Source: Gerris lacustris
Lineage: Eukaryota; Arthropoda; Insecta; Hemiptera; Gerridae
Reading direction: 5' to 3'
Assembly (NCBI GenBank): GCA_951217055.1
Contig: OX578281.1
Span: 65,784,043-65,848,042, forward strand
DNA length: 64,000 bases
In this document: piece after piece, positions 1 through 11,943 of the stretch
Layout: each line of letters opens with the position of its first letter
Position numbering within the stretch: position 1 is the stretch's first letter
Made by a program: the position numbers and the translations under genes
Notes under the pieces: generated by a model
The model's input: the letters and a program-made list of their open reading frames with translations, nothing else
What the model was told of the DNA's origin: nothing
Databases searched by the model: none

Positions 1-480
1 AAAAATTACATATTAACTGATGGTGTTAGGGTACTTAAACTGAAGGGGGAATAAATGGAGAAGTTTTGCTGAAATTTGGCAAACTGTAGCATATGCCATT
101 TTGGCATAATTACAGGCTCAATAAAAAATAAATTTTAATTATTTTAATGTAATTAAATTTAGGCATATGTTTTGCCCCTTTAAGGCATTTAAAATACTTA
201 TTCTAATTTTTCTAAATTAAAATTTTCTCCTCTTTCCAACGGTACCTCTTTGTCAGTGGTATTTCATTATTTTAGGAGCAGCGATCGATTTTTTTTATAG
301 TAAAATGTGAGAATTGACCCATAGTATATATATATATTATATAGTGTTTTTGTAGCAAATGATGGGTAGAATCTGCTCTCTTCGTTTGTTATATCTTCGA
401 CCAAATACACTGTATAAAAAAAGAATGACAGCTATGCATCCAAAAAAAAAAAAGAGCACAACAATTATTAAAAATAGTTA
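1..480. other. AT-rich intergenic or intronic DNA
   Basis: No gene, structured RNA or clear repeat end is visible. There is a short TA run near 325-345 and several A/T homopolymers. Confidence 0.5.
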
Positions 481-492
481 AGTTTTAGACTA

Positions 493-1213
493 TGATTGAA
501 GCGAGCATCTTATATTCAACAAACTATGCATCTTGCCTGTCTGTCTGTCTGTCAGTAACGTTTACGTGTCCGACGATAACTTGAGTAAATGTTGACCGAT
601 TTGGTTGAAATTTGGTATACATGTTCCTCTTACTAATACTCAGGCTAAGTTCGTTGGACAGCGTGATCCGTCCAAGAGTTCGCACGCAACGCTCGCGTAA
701 ACGATAGGTTCAAAAATTAAATTGGAATTTAAGGACGGGAAAAGATTCTATCATCATCTATTCGTTGAGACGAACATTTTTTGCAAATAATATTTTTTAG
801 TAAAACCAACAGCGACACCGCTATGAATTAATAAAGATCGCTAAAACTATTAAAGCGGACCTAAATGTTTATAATAGAGAAAACAACATTTTTACCGTTA
901 TCTTATGTTCTAACGTAACGATTTTAATAGAACTTCATATACACCATCTAATGCACAGTTGAAACATTCATGCAAAATTTCAATTCGATACATGCAGTAG
1001 TTTTTTTGTAGCAAAGAGATACATTTTATAATTGAAAAGGAGATGTGTGGTTAGAGGAATAGTAAGAATGCGGGGTGATTCCCTTACTGCTAGCCGCTGT
1101 ACTACTACTATACCCATTATCTATCAACTCTATCTATCTATTTATTCAATATTCAATACATATTTATTACCATACGCTCGCTTCAATGATAGAGCCACGC
1201 GATGCCTAGTATA
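493..1213. mobile_element. GAAGCGAGC-ended repeat (family G), copy 1
   Basis: The left end reads GAAGCGAGCATCTTA and the right end carries CGCTCGCTTCAATGAT, so the termini are short inverted repeats. Inside are a GTCTGTCTGTC tract near 540 and a GAAATTTGGTATACATG box near 607. The body also resembles the interior of the hairpin family at 11407, 36506 and 42603, including the stretch with CGCTCGCGTAAACG. Two further copies lie at 46566-47709. No coding capacity is seen, so it is a non-autonomous element of uncertain class. Confidence 0.6.
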
Positions 1214-1352
1214 AATTAATTGTAGGAATGGGCAGTAGGGCTGATTGATTAAATATAATTAATATTCCTATTGAAGCAACTAACACTATATCTTCAACTT
1301 AATAAAATGTGAAAGGTAAAGAGTCGGTGTAGGAGCTTATACAAGGCTTTAA

Positions 1353-2277
1353 CCCTAGAAAGCTAACCTGGAGTCAAAATGACTCCCATTTTTTTTTTCA
1401 ACTACGAATGCACGGTGTCTGTAAAACACAGAACTCCCACCTCTTAGCTATGCTATCTCCCACCCTTGAATGACCCTTTCACACTTCTATCAGTTTCACA
1501 TTCAGATTCTAAAGAGGAATATCGTTTGTTTTTCTGCAGTGACGGAGTCATTTTGACTCCTGTTTAGTCTTACACGTAAATTTTTTGTAGGTCATTTTGA
1601 CACAGAATAGTATTTTTTAGAATAGTATGTCGTGTTATTGTTTATTTTGGCATTTTAAATCTTATAAATTAAATATTATATAACTTTTAATTCAATAATT
1701 ATTTCAAATTAAAGGTAATATATGTCTAAATTATATAAAGTTAATAGAATATAAATATAGTCAAATAATGGAGAAAAAATACAATGATCCAAACGACATT
1801 TATCACTTGATGAAGGAAATGACCGATTCAGATACCGATTATGAAAAAGAGCGTATTCGACAATAATGGTGACGATTGTGATTTGGACCCTGATTTGAAA
1901 ATAGAAAATGCCTTTTTTGATCCCATCAGCGATGATGAGGAAAATGATAAATTAATTGAAACAATTTACGAAATAGAAAAACCAAAGGAAAGGAAAGAAA
2001 AAAGCTACATAAAAAAAAGTAAATAAAACCACTCCGGTAGATAACAATATGTAATAGTAGTCCAGATTGAAAAACCGGAATTAAAAGGAAAAAATTGGTT
2101 TTTTTTATGGGAAACAAAGCACCCAAGTGTCCCTTCAACTAGCACTAAAACGGGTTAAAAAAATATTGTACATATTAGGCCATTACATTTTAATAAAACT
2201 GGGTATAATAGATTTGGGAGTCAATATGACTCAAGGTTAGTCTTAAGAGGTTAAAAAATATGGTTAGCGTTCTAGGG
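1353..2277 (+). mobile_element. piggyBac-like element 1 (decayed)
   Basis: The element is flanked by TTAA on both sides (1349-1352 and 2278-2281) and has inverted ends starting CCCTAGAA and continuing to GCTAACC with one mismatch. A 15-bp palindrome, GAGTCAAAATGACTC, starts 18 bp inside the left end. Related palindromes occur at 1545-1559 and at 2218-2232, 45 bp from the right end. This matches the known piggyBac design of a terminal repeat plus an internal repeat close to one end and distant from the other. It holds only a transposase start, so it cannot move by itself. Confidence 0.9.
1768..2026 (+). pseudogene. piggyBac-like transposase, N-terminal remnant
   Basis: A frame opens at the ATG at 1768 and stops after 32 codons (TAA at 1864). 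An acidic Asp/Glu-rich reading continues in another frame to 2026, so a frameshift near 1850 breaks it. The acidic start, its place about 400 bp inside a TTAA-flanked element, and its orientation relative to the close internal palindrome all fit the disordered N-terminus of a piggyBac transposase. The DDD catalytic domain is missing. The family call rests on the element ends more than on protein similarity. Confidence 0.65.
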
Positions 2278-2361
2278 TTAAAAGCTGTCTAAATTATGTA
2301 TTTAGGGTTTCGAGAAGGATCTATATTTAATCTATCTGTCTATCTATCTATTTAATCTATA

Positions 2362-4055
2362 TTTAGGGTTTCGTAGATCCTTTTCGAAACCCTTATTACG
2401 AGGGTGATGCGTCTGTCCCGGAACCAGTGTTAGGTATATCTCGCTAGATTGTGAGGACCACCTTAAACAAGTCTTTGTTAAGGGATTTTCAATATACTTG
2501 GGAAAGTGCTCCCAGAATGAGACAGTTTACGTTGTTTATTTCAGGACCCTCTCATAAAGTTACTAAGACAATATTGGCTCTTAACAGGGGCACTTGTCAT
2601 CTTATCAACATACCGGCCATGGCTCAGAGTAAGGAAGGGGTAGAGGGAGTAATGCGATTTGAAAAGAGGTTCATTATGCTCCCCCCTGATACTAACACTT
2701 TCAAGCGAGCTCAATCCGAACTAAAGTGATCACGTGGTCACTGGTCCTTGTCTTATTGGTCTATTCCTTGTCTTTCTCTCGCCACTGACGGTTGTCAACA
2801 AATCCCAGTGGCGGATTAAAGGGGGTGGGGGCGGGGGTGGCGACCGCCCCCCCCCCCTTGATTATACTTTTTTCCAACGCCTACCAAATTTCATATCAGA
2901 AATGCATAAAAGCGCTGTTTTGAGAGGTAATATTTTCAAAATTTTCCGAGGGAGGACCCTCCTCGGCCCCGCAATATATCCTCCCCCCCCCCCCCCCAAT
3001 AATAAACTTCTGACGACGCCAGGCGTCCCGGAGTTGTCCCGTTTTTGGACTTTAAATCCCGAACTTGTCTCCCGAAAACACTTTTCGGGTTGAAAAGTAC
3101 GAGTATTTGTTTTGATTCGATGGTCTTCGAATAGATGTAATAACTTATCTAAATTAATTTACTTAATTTAACTATTTTTTTCTAAATATAAAATTTGGTC
3201 CGTTGTCATGGGCTTAACGGCTCCGTAGATGTATAAAACGAAAATATTAAAAATCCCCCTTTAGCTTCCGAGCTTACCGAAGGTAACAAACTGTGATAAA
3301 TTTTCGTTCTCAAGAACGAAATTTTTTTTAGGTATTTTAGACAAAGGGAATGATTAGGTGCACAACTTTTATTGTGTTACAATAACTATACTTTTAAGTT
3401 TGTATTATATTTTTTTTTTTTTAAATGTACTTGTGTTCATGTTCATACTTGTTATCCAACAAACTACACCATATAATCGAGCCAAAAATTACCCTTTTGT
3501 GACTAAGTATTAAAATCAAATTTTACCTCAGAAATGCATTTAAGCGCTGTTTTGAGAGGTCATATTTTCAAATTTTTCCGGGGGAGGACCCCCCGGAAAA
3601 TAACCCTCCTTATCAGTAGAATTTATTTGATACTCAAAGAAGATTGCTATTGGTTATCTAGAAACTGTTACAAATTTATTAAAGACGTTACTGACTTTAG
3701 ATAATTAATAAGGTTAACAACAAACATTAAAGTACATATTTATGAAGAAAACTGTATTAAAAATAAAAATATTAAATGCCGTAAGAAAATATCACTTATT
3801 CTTATCAGCTGATATCAGATAAATTTCGAGTTTTTATCGAGATATCGATATTGTTTCACTAAACTGCCGCTTGAAAGTGTTAGTATATGGGGGGAGCATA
3901 ATGAACCACTTTTTGAGACCCAGATTCTATAGTATGTGTTCCCTCTACCCCTTCTTTGCTCTGAGGGTCATGGTCACCTCAACAGACACTTTCGCTTGCT
4001 GCCGTCTTTCTTTCGTTCATATCTTCCGATCCATTTAAGCTAAAAAGGTTAAATG
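2362..4055. mobile_element. composite long inverted-repeat element
   Basis: About 100 bp at 2611-2710 returns inverted at 3870-3975; shared blocks include GGGGTAGAGGGA, GGTTCATTATGCTCCCCCC and ACTAACACTTTCAAGCG. The left side begins with a hairpin AGGGTTTCGTAGATCC...CGAAACCCT, as does the repeat at 57843. A hAT-like fragment (2806-3605) lies between the arms. Outer limits are approximate. No genuine gene is seen; the 92-codon frame at 2451 is an arm read through. Confidence 0.6.
2806..3605. mobile_element. hAT-like fragment, related to 43727-45243
   Basis: The left end CAGTGGCGGATTA matches the terminus of the complete hAT-like element at 43727. A block containing GCGCTGTTTTGAGAGGT occurs twice in direct order, near 2905 and 3545, and again inverted near 44355. 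Long C runs sit near 2845 and 2982. I found no matching right end or 8-bp duplication, so the copy is truncated or rearranged. Confidence 0.5.
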
Positions 4056-4212
4056 GTTATACTGACCGTCTAGTGCAATTATAATCTAAAAATGTAGATA
4101 AAATATGGTTTCGATAAAAAATACTGATGTTCCAAAACTAAGGGGAGCATTTCATGTTTCGTGCAGAGGGTTTCTGCCACCAAACATGAAATCTGACTTA
4201 ATCTTAACAGAG

Positions 4213-4653
4213 ATAAATAAACAGGTCAAGTGTGTGCTAGTCAGCACACAGCGAGGGTCCGTAGGGCCACACTATACATATAGTGTTTAACTGTGAAGTG
4301 TATAAACAGTGTTTTTTTAAAATGCTAAAAAGCTTACTTTGAACTATCCTAAGGGTCTGATATTCTCAAAACACACTCTGATAAAGTATTATTTTTCCAC
4401 TGAACCGGACTACAACCATATAAATACATCGAAAAGACCATAATTATTAAAAAACGTATTTTGTCAATTAAAAATAAAATAATTTTTTTTTTAAGTAGCT
4501 ATATTTTTAAAATATGTGGGTAGGTACAAGACACATACATGCCAAATTTCAAAGTGATCGGACAAAAGGTGTAGCCGTGATAGCACGCGACAGGACGGAC
4601 GGACAGACACACGCAGGAAAATATAAGGGTCCTTGGTTTTGCCTACGGACCCT
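4213..4653. mobile_element. AGGGTCCGTAGG-ended MITE (family M1), copy 1
   Basis: AGGGTCCGTAGG near 4253 and CCTACGGACCCT ending at 4653 form inverted termini. Outside the left terminus is a hairpin (GTGTGCT/AGCACAC) also present in the copy at 20646-21367, so the true left end lies near 4213. Near the right end are GACGGACGGACAGACA and CATACATGCCAAATTTC. Copy 1 lacks roughly 280 bp of interior found in copy 2. No protein is encoded. Confidence 0.7.
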
Positions 4654-4669
4654 AAAAGGTTATATCATC

Positions 4670-5420
4670 TCAATCAAACATCTAACGGGAAGAATCGAAT
4701 AGAATTAATCGATTCAATAGATTAATCGGAATAATACGATTATTAATCGAGATAAATAATTGATTTAAGGTAAACGATTAATCAAGTAATCGAATCTGTA
4801 TGGACATATCAAATGTAATCGATATAATTCTGATGCGTGTTTCTTTCCCCAAATTCTACTCTTGCTCTTATCTACATCCTCTACAATTTAGTGCTCTGGT
4901 AAAATTTAATACAAAAGACAGAGACCTAAAGGTTTCTTCACCTATCTAAATCTCTTTTCACTTGCTAGGACTGTTCTTGTCTTCCCCGATTTCCATCTGT
5001 TCTCGCTATAAAGCTGATTTATTTTACATTTTACTCTCCCGAACCGAGAAACATTTATATTCGAGAATACCTGGAATTCAATACTCGGCAACGCCAACAT
5101 TGCATGGATGTATTTACGGATTGCATAACATCATTTTTCTTATTCTAGCAATGTAAACTTTGTGACTCACACTCGTGCTTGGACTTTCTTGTACATTCTC
5201 ATTCATAAAGTATAAATAGAGAGAAAGTATTGTGATAGTTTCAGGGCCTCTGAGTCTAGAAATGTATTTGTATTCTTCGTGGTTCAGTGTAAAAGGTTAT
5301 AGTCTAAACTATAAAACCGATTTCGATTAAGTGTACTATAAATATAGATCAAATCATTTTCTTAAATCAGTTAAAACATATTTTCTTTAATATGTTCTTC
5401 GGCATTGGACAGAGATTAGT
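4670..5420. other. AT-rich DNA with ATTAATCGA-type degenerate repeats
   Basis: Positions 4690-4800 hold many overlapping variants of ATTAATCGA, a low-complexity tract. A fragment of the ACTTTCTC repeat end (AGAGAGAAAGTATTGTGATAG) occurs near 5217-5238. No gene is seen. Confidence 0.45.
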
Positions 5421-5424
5421 TTAA

Positions 5425-6412
5425 CCCTGGAGAGGGCGCACGGGTCTGGGAGGCCCGGAGAGTTTTTCTAATAGAGTTTTTGTGTGGAGATAAGGGTGTA
5501 AAACCTCTGAATCACCCCCATACCTCTTCTCCAATGTCAAACGAGTCTCATTCGGCCTTAAGTATTATTCCAGTGGTAGCGCAAACCTTCACGGCAAGTG
5601 TTATTCCTTCTAGATATCGGCTCCGGGTCGCTGAGACCCATTGCGCCCTAACTCGTACACTTGCCGCTCACTCATTTATTACAGTAAGTGTGAAATTTTT
5701 GTCAAAGAAATTGTTAATATATATTCTGCAACTATATACTATTTTTAAAAAGTCAGCATAGTGAGTAAAAATATCGATAATTTATGTAGCGAGCCACATT
5801 TGTGGTTCTCGTTTTAGCCTAAGAATTTGGATGTTGTTTGTCAAATTTTTCAAGCATATAAAATGTTATGTAAATGTTGTGTCAATAGTTGTTTAGGATA
5901 ATTTTTGGACAGTAATATTTTTGCAGAAATGGATAAGGAAATAATTATATTTGATCTGGAAGATAAAGAAAGTGTTCAGAGACTTTATGAATTGCTTTTT
6001 CAACAAAATAATGAAATTGATTTGGACGATTCTGAATCCGACATATCAGTGGACGTGGTAGAAGAAAGAGTAGAGTCGACAGAAACTGATCAAGAAGAAA
6101 ATGAAACTGATGAAGAAGATTACTTTGACCACGGTTCTTTGCATAGATACAGAAGAGACCAGACGACAGCTTGAGCAAAACAACCACCACCTAAAATTAC
6201 TTTGTTCTATTTTAATTTGTTTAAATATTTGAAGTCAAAAATTGTGTCTAAAATGCTTATTAATGTTACCTTAATTAATAAAATGCTCTTTGCAACATTT
6301 GGTTTCATTATTTCACCTTATTTAAATTACCCAAATATGAAGAAAACGTTAACGGGTCTGTTAGACCCAGGCGCCCTGACTCGGGAGTATTTTAGGCGCG
6401 CCCTCCGCAGGG
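5425..6412 (+). mobile_element. piggyBac-like element 2 (decayed)
   Basis: TTAA flanks (5421-5424, 6413-6416) bracket ends CCCTGGAGAGGGCGC and, reversed, CCCTGCGGAGGGCGC. Palindromes lie at 5442-5456 (GGGTCTGGGAGGCCC), 5625-5639 and 6354-6368. They start 17 bp from the left end and stop 44 bp from the right end, the same asymmetry as element 1 with an unrelated sequence. The interior keeps only an acidic N-terminal coding piece. Confidence 0.9.
5929..6174 (+). pseudogene. piggyBac-like transposase, N-terminal remnant
   Basis: An open frame of 81 codons starts at the ATG at 5929, just after TTTTTGCAG, and ends at TGA (6172-6174). It is strongly acidic (Asp/Glu/Ser-rich), as expected for the disordered leader of a piggyBac transposase. 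After the stop no catalytic domain follows before the element ends. Assignment depends on its position between the palindromes of a TTAA-flanked element. A small unrelated frame cannot be excluded. Confidence 0.6.
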
Positions 6413-6479
6413 TTAAGTGGAAGTTGAGTTGACTCAAAGCAAGCAAGTGGCTTTTGTTTATTTTTATGTTGTTGTTATT

Positions 6480-6618
6480 CGGCGGGTTAATCCTAGTTAT
6501 CTGGGTTAGCTCATTTGTTCTGGCTTCCAGGCAAATATTTATTCTTATTTCGGCGTGTTAACCCAGGTATCTGGGTTAGCTCATTTGTCCTGACTTCCAG
6601 GCAAATATTTATATTTAT
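6480..6618. repeat. tandem duplication, about 69-bp unit, two copies
   Basis: Two adjacent copies share TATCTGGGTTAGCTCATTTG and CTTCCAGGCAAATATTTAT. The long frame from 6515 to 6859 runs through this duplication and shows no recognisable protein. Confidence 0.75.
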
Positions 6619-6619
6619 T

Positions 6620-8300
6620 AACTCTTCTTTGGCGTTCAGAAGAGTTATTTGGCTCAGCTTTGGCGGGATCTTCCCATCTCCACCATGTCACGAGAGGAAC
6701 TGCATCGCAGCTATTCTTCAGCTCAACTCTTCTCAGCTCTCCACAGCTAATATCTCCGTATTATTTACAAGCTTTTCATTTACCTTTGCTATAATTATAA
6801 TTAGGCTCACTTTTACACTTATTTTGATATTTAAAATACATCTATTTACAGTCCACTAGCTCTGGCTCTTTTTGTTATTTATTTATTATTATTTCTATCA
6901 TACTAGTTCGTGGCCAGGTCAGGACTAACCCCCCCTGGTCCGAACACAATAATTAATAATTATGTTAGTTTTTAACTTTTAAACTAATTATTAGAATTTC
7001 ATATGCTTTTATTTTATATTTGTTCCTATTTTTTACCACTTCCAACGATATGCTATACGTCAAAAACATATTTATAAAATCGGAATTATTAACCGTCAAA
7101 GTTTCAAAATTCAATAAACGATAACTGCAAAATGTCAGCCAATATCATAAATAAATTTGTTTGTCATACAGAGAGGTACATTCGTGCCAAATTTCAACTC
7201 GATCGAACCACTTTTCGATATTTAAAATGTTTGTTGACTCAGTCAACTGGGTTCAAGATGGTGGAAAATGTTTATTTTCAGTAAGGACTGATTTTTCTGC
7301 CAAGTTTCAACTCTCTAGGTTAATTACCCTGGGCGCTACGATGAAAATACACATACATACACACACATACATACATACACACACACATACATACACACAT
7401 ACAGACGTCATGCTAACAACCACTCAGAAGGTCTTAAAAACATCCCAAACGGATAATTCAGTTGAAACCTCGAAAAAAAAGAAATTGGGTGAAAGCTTCT
7501 ATTCTAAAGCTTCTATTCTTCTATTCTTCTTTCTCAATAAAGAATAAAAAAGAATAAAAAAAAAAAAAAAAATAAACTGTTACAAGAACAGATATAAAAA
7601 ATGTAATCATTGCTATGTTACTCTAATAGTTAATTTTATAAGAATACAACGTAATTTTAAAATAAATGCCAATTTATAAATTTCTTTTTCGATTAATATA
7701 TTGCCCAAGGAAGCCTCGTAATTCTTTTTTAGTGATTTCGGAAATATTCTCAGCTTAGACTCAATTTTATACTCGACAATTATACTAAATTAGGAAAAAT
7801 ATAAAAATAACTTTTTATCGTGTGTATCACGGCGAAAGATAAATAAAATTGTCTCTGCCTCCTTACTTCTGAACTCTACGAGATATATTTTAAAAATAAA
7901 ATTTTTGATTTAATTCAAAACACGAACCAATAAATTATATAACTGTTCCGTTTATTTTCCTCTCTTTTTTCAAAACAAACTAACTTTATCCGTACGTGCG
8001 AATTTTTCACTTCATGACTTAGTATATTCGTGTGGAAAAAATGAAATCTTTGCTCTTTTCTTAAAAATATTCTTTAGAGAAAATAAAAAATAAAATGTAA
8101 ATATAAAGATATGATGTATATTTTACTCATATCGAACAAACTGTATATTTAAAGATAAAAAATAAAAACTTTACATGCTTTGAATAAAGAGAAACATGAA
8201 GGTTGATGGAAAAGCAAAACTGAGGTCATGCATGCGAGGATGATACATATTAAGATAGGCATGATAATGAAAAGATGATAATTTTAAAATGAATATTATA
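6620..8300. other. AT-rich stretch, no gene recognised
   Basis: It contains CATAC/ACAC simple sequence at about 7348-7405 and two CCAAATTTCAACTC-type boxes near 7187 and 7300 that resemble repeat modules elsewhere in the window. A TTCTATTC-rich run precedes an A-rich tract at 7500-7572. Given the receptor exon just downstream on the minus strand, part of this may be receptor intron; I did not find a membrane helix 7 exon here. Confidence 0.45.
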
Positions 8301-8317
8301 TAAATTAAACAACTTAC

Positions 8318-8386
8318 AATTAGAAGATTAAAGGGAAGCCAGCATATTGTAAACACAACAACAACTGTCAGCATCATTTTCACCAT
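8318..8386 (-). CDS. exon encoding TM6 of a class A (neuropeptide-type) GPCR
   Basis: On the minus strand a 69-nt exon lies between a polypyrimidine tract ending in TTTCAG and a donor GTAAGT. Its 23 codons read MVKMMLTVVVVFTICWLPFN followed by LLI. The basic-then-hydrophobic run and the CWLPFN signature are the hallmark of transmembrane helix 6 in rhodopsin-family receptors, where the Cys-Trp-x-Pro motif takes part in activation. Both flanking introns are phase 0. The KMMLTVVVVFTICWLPFN wording suggests an invertebrate neuropeptide receptor, but the subfamily is uncertain. Exons for helices 1-5 should lie at higher coordinates and helix 7 at lower ones; none was recognised. It could be a decayed duplicate, though sequence and splice sites look intact. 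Confidence 0.75.
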
Positions 8387-8703
8387 CTGAAACAGATAAT
8401 CAATGAAATAAAGTTTCTTGCATAAAAGCAACAATAAAGGCTGTATTCTCTTTTTAGAAAAGAGGGTGTTTGGAGATGAAACAATTCAAAATATATGCTG
8501 GAATGTAGGGAGAACATTCAATTATGTTGTATTTCCCTGCTTTAAGGTTACGAAGTCTTAGAATCTCGGTATGTGAATGAAACTCGCGTTGTTTGAAGTT
8601 TTCAGAATAATGGTTGCCTTTACTGTAATGAGATAAGGTTTCATTTTAGACTTTGAATTAATTGGATTCCATGCATTTAAATGCAACGATCCTCTCTTAT
8701 ACG

Positions 8704-9370
8704 TTTCTCTTTTTACTTTCTCATATACGTAGTATGTATAAAGAGAAAGTATTGTGATGGCGCGAAAGAGATTTTGACGGAAATGTCTTAAGGATACCTA
8801 GTAGTAGTAAGGTCTTGATGAACCACTTGTTCGAACCTAGCAATTTGGCCATGTTTTAGGCCCATTTTACTAGCCCCGTGGTAGAGAGTTCCAGTCACTT
8901 CACACGTCATACCTCTGTACATTGTACCGCCGAAGCGTCTATGATGTGATCATTAGTAAGCTATATAAATCAGAGCATCACGGGATCGAACCCACGACCT
9001 CGTACCACCCTTGATTCAGTGATGGCGGAGCAGACTTGGTAAGAAATTTAATCTACACGGCCACACCAGCTCTCGCTTGGACACGCTTGGACACTTAAGT
9101 CCAAAGAAAAGATTGCGATGAAATTTGGCATACATGGTCAGCAAAATCATTCCCCTATATATATTTGAGTACTAAATTTAGAACCAATACCCTTCAAAAA
9201 CTCTGAAAAAGGGAAACAAAATTCGCGAAAAACGTTTCGACAATTTTTAATAAAAATGATAAAACGCAGTCCATTTAAATACGAATCAAACAGGTAGTTT
9301 TTCAAACGGAAAAGTGTAGAATCAGTTCCCTTTGATTTTAGAGTTACGTTAATACGTCGGAATTAAGTAG
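8704..9370. mobile_element. ACTTTCTC-ended repeat (family T), copy 1, interrupted
   Basis: It begins TTTACTTTCTCATATACG followed by AGAGAAAGTATTGTGATGG, a terminal hairpin. After a SINE-like insertion, the family interior resumes with GATGAAATTTGGCATACATG (about 9118) and the CATTTAAATACGAATC block (about 9275). Related copies are at 13575, 32353 and 45262. No coding capacity is seen. Confidence 0.6.
8855..9080 (-). mobile_element. tRNA-related SINE, minus strand
   Basis: Read on the minus strand there is an A-box-like TGGTGTGGCCGTGTAGA (9052-9068) followed about 70 bp later by a B-box GGTTCGATCCCG (8981-8992). This is the internal RNA polymerase III promoter spacing of a tRNA head. The downstream body includes GGCGGTACAATGTACAG and has no tRNA fold. 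It is inserted in the family T repeat. Ends and duplication are not clear, so the limits are estimates. Confidence 0.6.
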
Positions 9371-9630
9371 AAGAGGACAGCCCCACTGGTCTTGTAGCAG
9401 GTTGGCCTACCTCCGTACCCGTTTTGTGGATCTGACGCTTCCAGCGAGAGGAACCCAAGTAGGTCCTACCATTTAGGCCCCAATCTTCAAAACCCAGGTA
9501 CTTTGTGGAACGTTTTATAATCCTGGGCTAAGCACTAAACGCCGGAATTATACCTCTTTAATCCATAAACCTCTTCGCCGAACTACTTAATGTGCGGCAA
9601 GTGTCTTTAGGGAATGTAGATGATTCTTTT
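9371..9630. other. moderate-GC unannotated segment
   Basis: The base composition is more balanced than its neighbours. I see no open frame, splice-bounded exon or RNA fold that I can support; it may be the unique part of an unrecognised repeat. Confidence 0.35.
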
Positions 9631-9631
9631 A

Positions 9632-10105
9632 GCGAATTTTCGAAGAAAATTAAGCTATTGCAATTGCTTCAAAATTTTTGAAAATTTTCTTAATGGAAAT
9701 CCGTTTTAGACTATTCTGAATCGATTCCTGAAATTTAATTTTTTTTTTAATGTATGTAGGTATATATGTATGTTGTATGTATATAATATGTGTCACTGCA
9801 GACGATATCTCACGCTAGGATGCACTTAAAAAATCGAAACAAATTTTAAAATGTCAATAATATCAAAAGAAAGAATGAGTTTTTCCGCCAGAGTTTTTGG
9901 AGTTCATTTAGGGGTCAAGTTTTGACAATTTAGGGTTTCTAAAATTGCATGAAAACTTGTTTTCCCATTTTACCCCCCTCTTATACGAAAATATGACAAA
10001 AGTGTACATAACAACAATTACTGTACTCTTAAAGAGCTTTTCAACGACATACATCTTGAAGGGTAAGTACTATTTGGACTTTTGTACCCCCGTGAACCAA
10101 ATTTC
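9632..10105. mobile_element. dispersed repeat family K, copy 1
   Basis: About 470 bp is closely similar to 39885-40350. Shared blocks include TTAGCGAATTTTCG-like sequence, AATCCGTTTTAGAC, CAGACGATATCTC and CAATTACTGTACTCTTAAAG. It contains a TATGTA-rich stretch. No ends or coding regions are recognised. Confidence 0.65.
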
Positions 10106-11400
10106 TTTTTTCACCCATCCACATTCTAAACCATATTTTTCCTATATTATCATAAGTCAATAATACGCAGATCTCTTTGAAAATTCGCTCATTAAGTCAT
10201 GGTGCATGACTGGACTTTTTTTTAAATACTATTTACGTAAGCATTGTTAGAACTTTATTAGAAAATATATTTAAATTTTTATGGGTTTAATTGGCAATAG
10301 ATTTATTAATTAATAGGCATATTTATAATTAGATTTATGATATTTTATTTTGTTAGTTGTTTTATAAGCTTTGCTCTTGTTAGATTACCTATATGCATCG
10401 TACTAACCATTAATAATCTATTAGCTTTGGAGTTAGTAAACCGTGATAATAAATTCTAATTAATATATGTTAATTATCTCACATGTGTGTGAATATTATT
10501 TGTTAATTATTAATTTTGTTTTAGTTAATATTAAGAGGGATTTCCTCATCTCTCCTCTTGCTGGAGTTTCCCTAGATGAGGTGGCGCCCTATTACCATTA
10601 ATTCTCATTCCCCCCCCCCCCCCCCTAAATTCCTTTGTATTATATTTCCCTTCTAACCCCACCCTGCAACCGACTGAGTTTCTGCGAATAACAGTAACAA
10701 TACATTATATCGGTTTTGCCTACAATATTCACCTTATAACGAGTATTCGTACATTAATATATAACCAAGAATATCTCAATTACATAGAACGAGTAGAAGT
10801 AGTGAAGAAAACCACGGAACATGATATTGTCACGTTATTTCAACCACAAATTATTGTGTGCTAGAATGATAACGTTTTATAATACGGGTGTGAAAGGCAG
10901 TAAGCCAGTATATGCCTAACGAAGTTTATTTTAGATCCTACCCTATTCTCTTCAAACATACATAAACGACTATTGCAGTAAAAGGGCATGAATATAATTA
11001 TTAAACATCAATTCTATATATGAAAATATCGTGAAATTACCATAGAAATTACTGCGGTAAACATTATAATAGAAAATATCATGTCTTAAAAATTAATTTG
11101 AATATTATTAGCGTAAAAGTCCCTTACTAATTATTATATGAAACAACAAACAAAATAATTTATTCAGAGATAACAATAATTTTTATGTGGTATGAAAGCC
11201 ATGTGGTTTTCTTTAACACATAGATCTAGTTTCCATATTTATGAAGGTTAATCATATTCATAACAGAAGATAGAAATAGTAGAATATTAAAAGTAGACAG
11301 CCAATTAGTGTGGCACATAGCTTCCTTGCATCCTATTTCTTAAACTTTAATTATTTAAAGCTATTACTACCTATTATTGTCAAATTTATTTAATTTTTCC
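10106..11400. other. AT-rich DNA, no gene recognised
   Basis: A C run lies at about 10610-10625. The short imperfect inverted pair CTAGATGAGG/CCTCATCTCT is near 10545-10580. Otherwise I see nothing. Confidence 0.45.
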
Positions 11401-11406
11401 CCTTTT

Positions 11407-11943
11407 GCTTCCGAGCTTACCGAAGGTAACGGAAGCATTGTGTTCACTTTTAAAAATGACAAAAATTCCAAGACAGAAATACGTTTGAGACATCAGGGAA
11501 CATTTTTGGTCTCGTGTCTGACTGTCTGTCGGTCAGTGTGACGATAACTTGAGTAAATGTCGACTGATTTTGATGAAATTTGGTACACATGTTTATTTTA
11601 CCAATGCCCACGACGAGTTCGTTGGACAACGTTATCCGTCCAAGCGTTCACGAGCAACGCTCGCGTAAACGTGAACTTCAAATTTAAAATTGGAATTTTA
11701 TGTCGGGAAATAAATCTTACTTCATCTATTCAATGAGACAAACATTTGTTTCAAAAAACAATTTTTTAGTAAAAACCAACAGCGATACCGCTATGAAGTT
11801 TTTAAGATCGCTAATAGTATCAATAGTTTTTACACAATAAACAATATAACAATAAAGTAATATAACAATAATTTTAATATTAAAATAACAATAAAGTACA
11901 TGATAGGATACGAGGAAGCTATGTGCCACACTAATTGGCAGTT
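11407..11943 (+). mobile_element. hairpin-ended repeat family HP, subfamily b, copy 1
   Basis: It starts with the hairpin GCTTCCGAGCTTACCGAAGG...CGGAAGC and ends with CTATGTGCCACACTAATTGG. The interior has a CTGTCTGTCGGTC tract (about 11520) and GATGAAATTTGGTACACATG (about 11573), and later ACCAACAGCGATACCGCTAT. The flanks are TTTT on both sides. It has no coding capacity. The 67-codon minus frame at 11726 is not a gene. Confidence 0.75.

Noticed and set aside
2734..3093. 119-codon plus frame with Gly and Pro runs
   Set aside because: It crosses a hAT-like fragment with G and C homopolymers and has no domain.
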